DNA of 64,000 bases from Puccinia triticina (Eukaryota; Basidiomycota; Pucciniomycetes; Pucciniales; Pucciniaceae). The notes beneath the pieces are model-generated. The model made no database searches, was not told the DNA's origin, and was given only the letters and a program-made list of their open reading frames with translations. A program made the position numbers and the translations under genes. The stretch lies in the NCBI RefSeq assembly GCF_026914185.1, contig NC_070565.1, positions 6,138,001 to 6,202,000 of the forward strand, in the 5' to 3' direction. This document shows, piece by piece, positions 1-10,979 of the stretch; positions within the stretch are counted from its first letter, which is position 1; each line of letters opens with the position of its first letter.

Positions 1-1887
1 AGTGCTTAAGCAGGGAATACTCTGTGTACTACCAAGACATCCTTCACCTTACACTCTGTTTTAACCTGGCCATTGATGATCTTCCTCTCCAAAAATCTGA
101 TGATTTATACATAATTTTGTGTCCAAACTGGGAATTTATGAAAAATGTGAGACTTGAGAGACTCAGTCATCCAGAATTTCTGACATTTGTAAGGGTGCCA
201 CAAAATTGAAGTTGTGGGTTATTTGACAATAGTGATAAAAGTACTGTAGATGCCCACTTACAATGAAATCATTCACTAATTTGTTTTTGAGTGTAAATCA
301 GGCATAAATGTTGATTGAAGCATGACCAATTTTATTGTCTTGCTCCCTAAAGAAAATATAGTCATATCATGCTTGTGGGTATTCATTAATTCCATGAGGT
401 GGTGTGTTCTTGGAGGAGCTATGCTTGCAGGTTGGGACTGGAAACCATTGAACCTGGATGAGAGAGTAACAGGAATCTGAATTTGCAGCGGCGAAGCCGC
501 CTTGGCCTCTAGTGTAATTATTAATTACAGGGAATTAATTTGGCGTAAAGGTAGGTGGTAAGCGCTTAAACTGATTGGCTGCTTGACAGAGGCGGAGGTC
601 TTACGGCAACTACTTAAAAGGATAAATCTTTAAATATGCTAATAAGGGATTTTTTATGATTTAAAGGGTTTAATCCAGTGGATTTTACGTGCTGGGGATG
701 GATTATAAGGGAAAAAGGGGCTACAATAGTAGCAGAGGAGAATATTCACAGCAAACTTACAGTTTCTGGGCGGTGAATGGTCTGGGGGATCTTTTCCTGA
801 GGGCCAAATAGGCCTCTATTTATAGAGGGGAATTCAGTGGGCGTAAACACTGATTCCTTTTCTCCCTATGGGAGTATCCAGGGGTGTAGCCGTGAAAAGG
901 GCTTGGCTGTGGGTATTTTAATTGTATTAAAAAATACTAATTTCCCTGACTCTGTCACGTGACATATTTATAACCAATTGTCATGTGAAAGAGCTTCAGT
1001 TGAAGTCTACATAATACTTTCACGGGGTATTTTTACGCGAGTAATATTACTCATTAATGTACAACAGTTTAATTCTATGTACATTGTTTGTTTTACTAAA
1101 TATTTGCATGTAATACTATTTCTGGGCGCTTTCTGGGGCCAATTCTTATTTATACAATTAGTACATGAAGGAATAGGAATAAGGGGGTACTTTGAGTGGG
1201 TGACCCCCCTTAATTTATGATGAGGAATCTGATTCTGCAACAATAATTCACTAATTATTATCATTTACTAAGTTATTGCAGTCTTTTGGATACTTGATGT
1301 ATCTCTAAGGCTGACAGAAAGTTTTTGCAATTCAAACAGTTTCCTGTTACTTGGCTAACAATATATTTGAGGATAAAGATAGGTGCATCTTTGGCAAAGC
1401 TTGTGTGTAGTGAAGCTCACTTATGCAATTGTAATAATGATGAAAAAAAAGAAAAAAAAATCAGAAGAGAGATGCTTGCGGGTTGGCATTGAGTGAAAGA
1501 TCATTTCACATAAACTTGAGCTACAGTTACACTTGTATTGGGAAGGAAGTGAACAAAGATTTAAATTTAACATTGAACTCATATCAGACCAAATTACATA
1601 CAAAATTACGGCCTGGCACTCTCGAAAGAGTGCCACACTTTCTTCCCTGGTTATTTTTTCTGCCTCCTGCTTATCCACAGCCCACTCTCAAAACCTCAAT
1701 AATTGTTCAACCACTTTGCTGTTGACCTCTTTGATGACCTGCCGCACCAACTCCAAACGGTCTACTGGGTTGAAAACCCCTCAGATCAGCTTCAAATCTT
1801 GCTCTGCTACTGCCTACTGGCAAGGAAGCCTTAGAAGAGTGGAAAAACTCTTGTCAGTGTTGGACTACATACCCCCACCGCTGGGGA
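1..1887. other. AT-rich intergenic DNA, no gene; LTR-like minus-strand TATA
   Basis: I see no supportable gene here. A strong TATA-like string reading on the minus strand (CTATAAATAGAGG, about 814-826) lies in a stretch of long G-rich words that resembles 26.4-27.5 kb, which also has a minus-strand TATA. This is what LTR promoter regions look like, but no TG...CA ends with a target duplication could be fixed. The 9-mer GGAATCTGA occurs at about 471 and again at about 1224, so an insertion between them is possible. From about 1700 the DNA reads as broken Helitron-type protein. Confidence 0.4.
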
Positions 1888-2334
1888 GTGGGACTTATCA
1901 AAAACACTATGCATGAAGCAGATATCTGGCAAGCGGAGTGTGTGGACCTATTCCAAAAAATGTGCCAAAACCTGAACCATAAACAACAGATCATTTTTGA
2001 CTTGGCTGTGCCGTTGGCAGAAGCAAATGCTGCCAGAATGCTATATGTGGACAAGCCCAGTGGGTGTGGCAAAACCTACACAATGAATACTATTATCCAT
2101 TCCCTGAAAGCAATGTGCATCCCCGTGGTAGTGGTTTCATCCTCAGATTTTGCATCCCTAATGTCAGTCAATGGCACCACTGCCCACTCCTGGCTCAAAT
2201 TTCCAATATTAATTGACTCAAGCAGCACCTTCATGTTTGCCCTTTGGTCTCAATACGCTGAGATATTGAAAGAGCCTAGAGGCATGTGTGATCATATGAG
2301 ACAAGGTTTCAATGCAATACCAACATGCTGTTGA
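1888..2334 (+). pseudogene. Helitron/PIF1-type DNA helicase fragment
   Basis: The 148-codon open stretch contains a helicase-like N-terminal block: LNHKQQIIFDLAV, then a Walker A region (PSGCGKTYTMN) about residue 60, then VVVVSSSDFASL and the GTTAHSWLKFPI block typical of PIF1-like helicases of Helitrons. The first Gly of Walker A is replaced and later helicase motifs (DExx box, motifs III-VI) are missing. DNA just upstream (about 1700-1887) continues the similarity only in shifted frames. This is a decayed fragment of a rolling-circle transposon helicase rather than a cellular PIF1 gene. The family assignment is good; the exact extent is not. Confidence 0.7.
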
Positions 2335-3367
2335 GGTGGTTTCAGACCACTTGCTTCAAGATCTTATGCAAGATGGCTAAACTTTTGGCGGCAAGTCAGT
2401 CATATTTGGGGGGGGGGGGGGGGGGGGCGGTTTAACAGACACTCTTGGTTGTGCGCAATGGGACCATCTTTGACCAGGAGGCAGCCTTCCTGATCCCCTC
2501 ACCCCATGGGCCCATGTTACCAAGTCCTCCTTGACCAAGAACTTGAGGCTGAGTGGTGGGTCAGACTCTGCACTGACATAGCTGAATGTGTCATTCTACC
2601 TCTGGCTACTGACAATTGGCAATGGTACCGGGCAGCGCAAATGTGATACCCCCCCCCCCCCCGGACACTTGACTTGAGAGACGTATGCGCAAGCCCAACT
2701 GAGACTGCTGTCTCCAATCATGTTATAACCACTGTGTACCCAGGAGGAAGCAGTGACAGAAGAAGTCCTCCACACGTTCTTGATCCCCGGCCTGCCGCGC
2801 TCTTGAGGGGGGCCGTACCACATTTTCTTGACCAGGAGAGATACATCAATGCCAATTGATGCTTAATTCAGTGTCACAGCTTTTGACCTGAAAATTCAAG
2901 CTGTGACTTGGCTTTGTTCAAGTTGTACCACAAAGCAGCCATGTTCCTATCACCAGATTCAGTGGTTTGAACACGGGGTAACAGCCCTGGTTGTGGTAAA
3001 TGTCTCAAGTGAACATGATATCGGAATGAAGTGGACAGAATGTATGTTGAATGTCAAGGTGTGCATAGGTAAGGGACTCAGGCTAATTATTGGGGAAGAA
3101 AGTGTTGTTGAAACAAGTGGGTAAAGAGCGATGAATGGCTGTAAAAGTGAAACTATTATAAAGAAAAACAGCATCTTTCAGGAGGGACCTGCGCAGATGA
3201 GGAAAGCCGATTGCTCAGATAGCAAGTAGTACTCCGATAACCGATGAAGAGGGCTGGAGCGATGAGGATGCAAGCAAGTCAGCGGCCGTTTGCACGCTTT
3301 TGGGCGTCAAAAGAAGTGTACATACCTCCAGGAATCAAATGTGATCGACGGGCCCAGACAAGTTGTC
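2335..3367. other. Gene-free repeat DNA with long G and C homopolymers
   Basis: No gene is supportable. A run of 20 G (2408-2427) and a run of 14 C (2649-2662) flank degraded, probably helicase-derived DNA. Long mononucleotide tracts of this kind recur at about 40.05 kb and 53.55 kb in this window and may also be assembly-sensitive. Confidence 0.4.
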
Positions 3368-3661
3368 CTACTGGCTGACGCAGTCAATGCTGGTGAGCAC
3401 ATTGAGATTGGCGACGGCGTGACCTTGGTTGCCACAGCTGATTTGGGGGGCGTTGTAGCCTCCACTGCACTGAACCTGGGTAAGGATATTTGCGTTTAGA
3501 GCCGCATTGCCCTGGTTGCCGCAGCTAACCCCACCGTTTTGTTGACCGAAGATCGACGGGACTGGCAAAAGTGATACCGGTTGAAGGACGCCCCCGAGGA
3601 GATTGGCGGAGACCGAGTTCAGTAGGGCGAGGAACAAGGCGGCGGCGATGGTGAAACGCAT
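3368..3661 (-). CDS. Small secreted protein with two CGNQG Cys motifs (97 aa)
   Basis: A 97-residue intronless ORF. It starts with a clear signal peptide (MRFTIAAALFLALLNSVSA, cleavage likely after the final Ala). The mature part is about 78 residues with two copies of the same module, Cys-Gly-Asn-Gln-Gly followed by an Asn-x-Leu-Thr block and a closing Cys, giving four cysteines. The spacing is not that of hydrophobins (no Cys-Cys pairs). A paralogue with the same signal peptide, the same motif pair and similar upstream DNA lies at 59.6-59.9 kb but is frameshifted. A TATA-like TATAAATAGC lies about 120 nt upstream of the ATG. Role unknown: a secreted surface or apoplastic protein is inferred from the signal peptide and small size only. 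Confidence 0.8.
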   Translation of the reverse strand: MRFTIAAALFLALLNSVSANLLGGVLQPVSLLPVPSIFGQQNGGVSCGNQGNAALNANILTQVQCSGGYNAPQISCGNQGHAVANLNVLTSIDCVSQ

Positions 3662-3745
3662 GTCGAAAGGTGGACTGGGTGTTTGAGGCGGGATTTATTT
3701 GTTGGCTGGGCTTCGGGAAGGTGGGGCTGGAGATGTCCTGTTGAT

Positions 3746-3830
3746 GCTGATGAGGAGACAATGCAGGTGGGTGGGGGGTGGCTATTTATATTTTGCAAGT
3801 GTCGGCCAATTCTTACGCTCATTCTATTGG
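3746..3830 (-). promoter_or_regulatory. Upstream region conserved with the 59.9 kb paralogue
   Basis: The blocks GCTGATGAGGAGAC (3746-3759) and CTTACGCTCA (from 3812) recur at 60016-60029 and from 60082. The second block lies 151 nt upstream of the ATG in both loci, with a TATA-like string between block and start. This supports a shared promoter copied with the gene. Confidence 0.55.
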
Positions 3831-4144
3831 GCTGGGCCATGTGACATTGCCTTCTGATTCCAGTCTCCCGGATGAGCCTTGTCAAGGCTCATCTGCGACG
3901 GTTGCTCAAGACATTCCTCAGACTCAAGGCGAATCGCTGTGCCGGGTTCCCAAATCACTCCAGTTGTTCAACTTTCTCAACGGCTTCTCATGACATTCCT
4001 TACACTCCAGGCGAATTGCTGCACACAGTTCACACATTACCCAACTTGTTCAACTTTTGAAATATGCCACATTAAGAAAATATGCCATGACAATATAGAA
4101 ACAGAATAGAAATCGTTGGGACCGTTTGTTTCAGGAGTACAATG

Positions 4145-5789
4145 TTACCAATCGGTAATGCTTCCGTCAGCCTCACTGCAGACGCTGGTTTTGAGAATTT
4201 TCGATTCGACATTCGTGAGTGGCTCAGTCGTGAGGACTGCGTTATCCGCGAGGTTTCCTGGAAAGTCGTATAGATGTGGCAGTTTTTGACGGAGATGTAG
4301 GAGAACGTGTCGGTTGATTTGTTCGAATTCTGATTTATAGTTAAGAGTGAAAAAGGAAAAACCAATTATCAATACATCCAACTTGCCAACAAGTCTCCAT
4401 TGCAGAAAAAGATTCGACTGGAGTTTCAGATGCCGGTGGTTTTTTTAATTCACTAACCTAACAGAAAGCCATCGTGTCCGTCTGTACTTTCAACAACAAC
4501 CAGTCGGGCGTCGGGAATAGAATTGGCGAGTTCCTGCTGCTCAACCAGTGTGAACAGACCGTCTGAATTGATTGCTACGACCAAAGCGCCGGGAGGGATC
4601 TTCAGCAACGCGGGTCCACCTTCACGCCCATGGTCGACATCATGACTGTCTAGTTTACGCGTGAGATGAATGTAGCAATTTGCATCGAATCGTCCAACGA
4701 ACTTATCCCCTTGATATCTCAAATAAGATTGAGCGGAAAATATTTGACACGGTGACTTAATTGCATACATCTCCGCACGTGCATTCTCGTCGGGTTTCGG
4801 TTGCTCGTGTGGGAGAACGGCTTGAGATTGAAGGCGATGGCCATCGTTGTGCGCTGCAAGTGCCTCTAAGGTAGCTTTCTCGATGAGCTGCTCTTGATGG
4901 CTGGAGGGTTTGACCACTGTGCCGTTAGAATTCCCAGTTGTTGGAGAGCTAGACGAATTTGGCTTGGGTAATACTTGCTTCCTTCCAAAGCGAGTTTCAA
5001 AGCTATCACGACTACGATAAGTCAACAAGGCGGCCATGCGTGCCGCTGCGAGTCCGATGGCCGGTGGATCGTCTTGATCATAGTAACCATCCAGATACTT
5101 TGGATCTGAGTATATCGATTGTCGTTGGGCTTCACCCCAGCTGATACCCCAGGCGGAGTGTCTAGGGCAGGTGGCGATCGGTACAACATTGAGGACGTAG
5201 CCCGGTGGAGTACAGAGAGGCCATTCGAGGCATGACATACCCCCCATACTACCACCAATCACTACTGAGACGGTTCGCACGCCGAAGTGATCCAGTAGGA
5301 TTTTCTGGAGTTTAACATCGTCCCTCATTGTCGTAGAGGGGAATTCAGGGCCCCATTTCTTGCCCGTTTTAGGGTTGATAGATACGGGTGAAGCACTCCC
5401 ATAAGGTGAGCCGAGAGCGTTGGCACAGAAGATGAAGTAGCGAGTCGGGTCGAATACCAAGCCGGGGCCTACGAGCGGTCCCCACCAATCCTCGACATCA
5501 GCGGATCCTGTCAAAGCATGGCAAATCACCATGCAGTTGGTTCCTTCGGCGTTCAACTTTCCCCAAGTACGATAAGCGAGTGGGACATCAGTCAAGAGGA
5601 CCCCAGATGTGAGCTTGAACTGTGATACGAGCGCGATATTCTGGTTGGGGATCAAATGGGTAAACGGCGTCTGAGGCGGTACCTGGGGGAAAGTCACTTG
5701 ACCATCAAACATCATAATCTCAGTACCTGAAAGTATTTCAGATGAAAGGCAAGCAGTATTTACTCACTGGTTGTTTCTTCTGGCTGCAT
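4145..5789 (-). CDS. MET2: Homoserine O-acetyltransferase (Met2-like), 3 exons, 491 aa
   Basis: Alpha/beta-hydrolase that transfers an acetyl group from acetyl-CoA to homoserine, the branch step toward methionine. Exons: 5768-5789, 4458-5726, 4145-4329. The main exon shows the family blocks CHALTGSADVEDWWGP, the oxyanion/elbow motif GGSMGG (nucleophile Ser about residue 166 of the full model), SGVLLTDVPLAYRTWG and EAQRQSIYSDPKYLDGYY. The catalytic His block DGHDGFLL is cut by a 128-nt intron (4330-4457); splicing restores the expected LLEFEQIN continuation, and without splicing the frame stops two codons later. The start is inferred: a 22-nt first exon (ATG at 5787-5789) joins in frame across a 41-nt intron (5727-5767), which is short; the alternative is ATG at 5715. 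Length is close to the yeast enzyme. Confidence 0.93.
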
Positions 5790-6424
5790 GTCCAACTCCG
5801 TGTGTGCTGAAAGTGCTCGAAACGTTTTGCCAGCGATATGGGTTACATACAGCAGGCGGTATGCACGGGTCGCATCGATCGAACCAAAATGGAAGGGACC
5901 CGGACAGCTGTCGGATCACTCGTCAGGACTGTGGGCGATGTCGCAATTTCTTCCGAGTTCTTGTCTGCTGAACTTCCGAAGCCGCGACTTGGCCATCCGA
6001 ACTTACATAGCACAGCCCCAGTGGGACATGAGGCTGACTCAAATATGTAAATACATATTTAATTGAAATACTTATTCCAGCTTACAAGGGGGTCACTAAA
6101 CTTGCCCCAGCATGGATTAATATCCAACGGTGACGAAAACCATTCATGTCGAGAAAATCACAGTCTAGGGCTGTCAATGGCTAGTACCAGAGCAAAGTTG
6201 CAAACAATTGCTTTGGACTTTATGATGTAGTGACTTGAACAACCCAACACATGAAGCCCTACACGGACAGTGCTAATGGCATCTATATCCTCAAGAAAAT
6301 ATAATGATGTGTAGGATTTTGCTTTAGGGCAATATTTACTGAACTGGTGTAATAATCAATAACAAGATAGTCATATCAATAAATAGATTGTAATACACGA
6401 ACATCAGAGTTGATATTTACGTTG
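5790..6424. other. Intergenic spacer between MET2 and POM152
   Basis: AT-rich spacer upstream of MET2 and downstream of POM152. No RNA gene or further ORF with coding character is visible. Confidence 0.5.
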
Positions 6425-9400
6425 TCACTCTTTCGAAAAAGGAGGAAATGAGCAGAAGGCATCTAGAAAAAAAATCCATGGCACGACGAGTAAGTGTTTT
6501 TTTCTCAAACTATGCAGGACTATGTAGAAAATAAGAAAAGAAACGACGAACCCTGAATAAAGGTAACAGACCAAGTACCTTCTTGCTTGGTGAATATGGA
6601 ATAACTGTATTCATAGATATCAGTGATCGTCTTGGATTCTAAGATCCGTTCACCGCTACCGCCACTCTTCTTGATCTTAGCATTCTCGTTGGATTTTTTC
6701 GATGAAGATGCAGATGACCCGGAGTCATCTGATACGGTTCTCACGTATGTAAATGCAAAAGGCGGAGTTCCTTCAAATGTAAAAGTTATCTCGGACTGTT
6801 TGTTACAATATCCAAAAAATACATACGTCGTCAGTTTTTTTTGTGCACTGGATTTATTTCGTCTGAGATCGTAAAAAAAGAAACTTAACTTGATCACCTT
6901 CCCTGATATCTTCAATGAAATATCGACCAGACGAGATTTTAACAACAGGCAAAGGTTTGATAGCACGCTCGAAATTCAATCTAGAATTGCAAATATCGTT
7001 ATGACTGTTGTGACCACCGGAAGCTATCGAACTGGCGGACGATGAGGAAGAGATTTCCAATAATTTAAACAGTCCGGGTTCTTGCGCCAGTCTAGAAAAC
7101 TTCGACTGTGATTGGGAGTTGACGTTGATTTTCGATTGGTGCCCATTGAACTCATATTTGATCAACCAAGGCGGAGATCCTTTCAGCAAGAATTCTAGAT
7201 TTTCTCCTACACAGTAGTAGGGTTTGTTATTGATTGGTTTGATGGACGCAATCTCTGCAACTTCGATCGTCACTGGCGATCGTGAATCATTCTGTTTAAA
7301 ACTATCCGATAAGGTTCCGATTGAAGGGGCGATTGATTTACATTTACTTGAATCCTCTAATGATTTGATCTTGATCGAATGTGGCGAAGCGGAGCTGAAC
7401 TTGTAAGGCAAATCCAACAGGCTCGATTTGGATTCTAACTGAAGCTTGAAGTTTTCTGAAATTTGAGTCGCTTGGTTTTTCACTTCAATCTCTACTTGAA
7501 ATGGTGCTTTACCCGTCAACTCAATCTTAACACCCTTGTTGGCCTGTGCCGACAAGCTTTCTTCGACGCAGTAAGTCGTCCGGGGTAAAATGTTGAGAAG
7601 GCCTTGTGGCGAAGCAAGAACTTCTTGTTGCAGCTGAATGTCTCCACTCCTTTGTGAATTCAATAGGCCAGACGAGCTTGGTGTGTTGTAAATGTGATCG
7701 TTCAAACTATGAATTGTATAGACGTATTGACCGGGTTCCAATGTCTGCATCGGGAGTGTGCCACTAGCCTTCAGGATTTGAATCGTTTTAGACTGCTGCA
7801 CGGCTTTTTCACCTCTTCCGAGAGGCTTGCGAAGCACCGAATAGTTGACAGAAAAAGGAGGCGTTCCTTCACAGAAAGCAGAAAAATCTCAGCTCAAGTT
7901 AAACGGCTGGGAGGCTTGGCGGTTACTTACCTTCAAGTGACAATTCTATGCTGTCATCTGACATTTCACAGACTGCCGGTTTTATCCAAACACCACGAAT
8001 AAGGTCACCAGAGTTGTGAGGAGAGATCATCAAACTGGGTTTGGGTATCCACTCCAAATAAAAGGTTGGGTTCTCGACTGTACCGGGGCAATGTCGATCA
8101 TGAACGCTTGTGAGCGTATATTTACCAGCTCGATCCACAAGGAGGTCGTCGTTTGAGCCGTGAACCACTTTGGTGATCGGTCGATTCGAGTCATTATGGA
8201 TGTATTCAATCGTCCAAGGCTGTGATTATCAGGATCAAGGTCGAAACACACGATAGTGCATCGAATGAAGGCCGACGAACTCAGATTACTGTCTAAAGCA
8301 AGAACTTCAAATATTGAGACTTACTCCATTCCCAGTAAGGCGCATAGGAAAACCGACCATATCGCCCTCACGCGCCACAATCTTTCGCTCGTTCTCAGAA
8401 CCGTAAAATTTCAATGTCGGCTTTGTGCGATGGACTTCAATGTTCAAATCTGACACAGTCAAGTTCCTCAAGCATCCGTTCCCGTCTGTGATACTAATGA
8501 GTGTGACGATGAAGCTCCCGCCTTTTTTGATGTATCTCTGGGGGATCGCAATGTCTAAAGTAGCATAACTTGTTGAAATTCCACCAATGACTTTCGGCTC
8601 CTCTCCCAAGATCTGATAAGCAACGCTGTATGGCGGGGCACCCTGCCAACAATAGATAGAATGTAGGTATCTGCTTGTTATCAACAGTAGAACGCAATGC
8701 ACCTTTCAGAGAGATAACATACTCTAAGCTCAATGTGCGCCTCGACGCTTTCGCCACTACAGCTCCATATGTTCTCATCCTTGCCTCCTCGGACGAATCG
8801 TGCATGAGCGAGCGGGTGGACGGTTTGCTTAATCGTCTTCCCAACAATTTCAACGCCTTGGTAATACTGGTCATCTAAGCGAATAAAGCTGTATTCAAAC
8901 TGTCCAGGCGAGTCTGGCTGGATAAGAAGTTCATCCCGGCTGTGTTGGACAACTTTGACCTTCGCTTGTGGTTGTCTTCCCACTTGAGATATAAGATAAT
9001 GGAGCTTAAACGGCGGTTTTCCTGTTAAGAGAAAATTTGCTTGAAGTCCGATCTCTCCGGAGCACTTATCGGTAATCGACGTGAAATTTAGATCAATCGT
9101 TGGAGTCGGTTGTTCGATAACTGAACATATGGAAGGAACTAGCATGTCGCCCTGACAATACTTTCCTTGTAAAGAAACGATTTCGTACACACCAGCTTCC
9201 CTTGCCGAAAACGTTTGCTCTCGGTCATTGAAAGTCAGCTCTTTCATCCAAGCGCTCGGAGGTTTTGTTCCCGAGAGGGTGGATGATTTGCTAGGCTGGT
9301 AAGAAATTCCCACCTTCCACGGTGGATCGGGCATATCGCTTTGTTGCTGGATCGCCATTCTTAGAGAAACACTTTTTCCTTGTAGCAATCGCAAAGGCTC

Positions 9401-10979
9401 ATCGTCTGTGTTGCCACAGTCGATAAAACTAATTTGGCCTCTCGAGTGCACTTTTACGCTTTTGGAATCGATATATTCTTGCCGCGCAAACATCGAAGAG
9501 GCTTCTCGTACTTTTTCAAAATCAAACCGATGTCCACATGCGTCCTTCAAGCTGTCGAGTTGATAAGTATGTTGACCCGGTGTCGTCAAGCTGACGTTCA
9601 AGGGGATTTCGATTGAGTGACTTTCAGCCCAAGTGTATTCAGGACGATTGGAGATCGATAACTTCTCGGCCAGCGTAGAGGTATCGATCGAAGTTAATGG
9701 GGTAAAAAATTCACCAGAGGTGATACCCTCTAATTTGACCAGTTTCCGCTGTCCGTTGACGATCTGCTGATATGTTAAGGATAATGGAGCAAGGCCCTTG
9801 ACCACCAGCCCAAAGTTTTCGGTATCACCAATACACTTATGGTCCTCTTTTGATCCGGTTGCAGACGGCCATGGTGTGAACTTCTTCTCGCTACTAGCGG
9901 CGGGATCTATCGCGAAACTGGCACGAGGACATTCCACAACCAACGCTTCAGTGCGCGCTATGCGAATGTCCATGTTCTCCTTGTCGAGAACTCTTTCTAG
10001 TCGTATAACACCGATGTTATTTATATCTAGATTGTAAAGGTGCTGGGTTGGACTCAATTTGAGCTCGCCTGAAGATATTGACTGTTGCGGTCTCGAGCGA
10101 GAATTTTGGTTCGACTGAGCCTGATTGTCATTATTGAGAGGTAAGTCACCTTCTTCATCTTCCAACCAATCTTCAAGACTTTTTTGAGGGTTCTTCTGCT
10201 TCGTAAGTGGTTGCAGTTGAGCATGGGTCACATTTCTCAACGATTTTTCACCGGTTGTAAAGTTCATGACTGAATACTGAAGTAGATGGGGGATTGAGTT
10301 GTTGAAGAGGATCGGAATCGAAACAAAGGCGGACCGGACTGCAGCTGATAAACAAAAGCATTGGCTTGAAGGATTTAGTTTTGCCGTGCTATGGGGCAGA
10401 ATGTGAATAGTGTGCTTTCCAAGTATGTGAGAAGATGGGCTAATGACGTCATTCAGTCGGACCTTGTATTCCATGATCGCTGTTTGATAGTTGAATAAAT
10501 CTACGTGAGGTAAGCAGGATTGTGTGTTTGATCAACAAGGGGCGACAGAAAATTAAAAATCAGAAAGAAGAAAAAAAATGTCGAACTCGAGTCAAATGGT
10601 ATATCTTGAAAGACTAAGCAAGCTCACTTTTGATCGACCTCGGAAGAATGGCCCATAGAAAGCCAAACTGGAGATGCCAGTTACCGACAAACAACCAATT
10701 TACGAATACGAGTGAGCTGATGATCAGCGATCTCTGGATGATATTGTATCTTAGACGAGGTATCCGAAGAAAAGGTATCAAGAAGCCGATCAAAAAGGCA
10801 TCAATGAAGCTCCAGTAGACCCATAATCTTCTTCTCTCGTTGATTGAACCCGACCAAATCACATCGAGAAACTGGATCAATTTGTAAGCTTGGATGAGGA
10901 TGAATGAAGAGACTACATAGAGTCTCTGGGTCGGTAGATCGCAAAATGTAGGGGTGATTAAGGGTGGACGTTCGGCCAT
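6425..10979 (-). CDS. POM152: Nuclear pore membrane protein POM152, 7 exons, 1324 aa
   Basis: Membrane nucleoporin that anchors the pore in the nuclear envelope through a lumenal ring. Exons: 10628-10979, 8723-10479, 8325-8642, 7931-8219, 6890-7866, 6552-6795, 6425-6462; introns are 64-148 nt and all phases match. Exon 1 carries three hydrophobic segments (about residues 20-40, 53-72, 85-104). Exon 2 opens with the family hallmark HILGKHTIHILPHSTAKLNP. From there on come Ig-like lumenal repeats, each starting with a GxPP(F/Y/W)-type strand (GAPPYSV, PWTIEY, GTPPFSV, GSPPWLIKY, GTPPFAFTY) and closing near a YTLTSV/DxxC block. The last exon adds only the terminal DAFCSFPP string. The cytoplasmic N-terminus is short compared with yeast. 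MET2 follows about 640 bp downstream on the same strand. Confidence 0.95.

Noticed and set aside
3368..3661. Hydrophobin assignment for the small secreted protein
   Set aside because: Only four Cys, no Cys-Cys doublets and wrong spacing.
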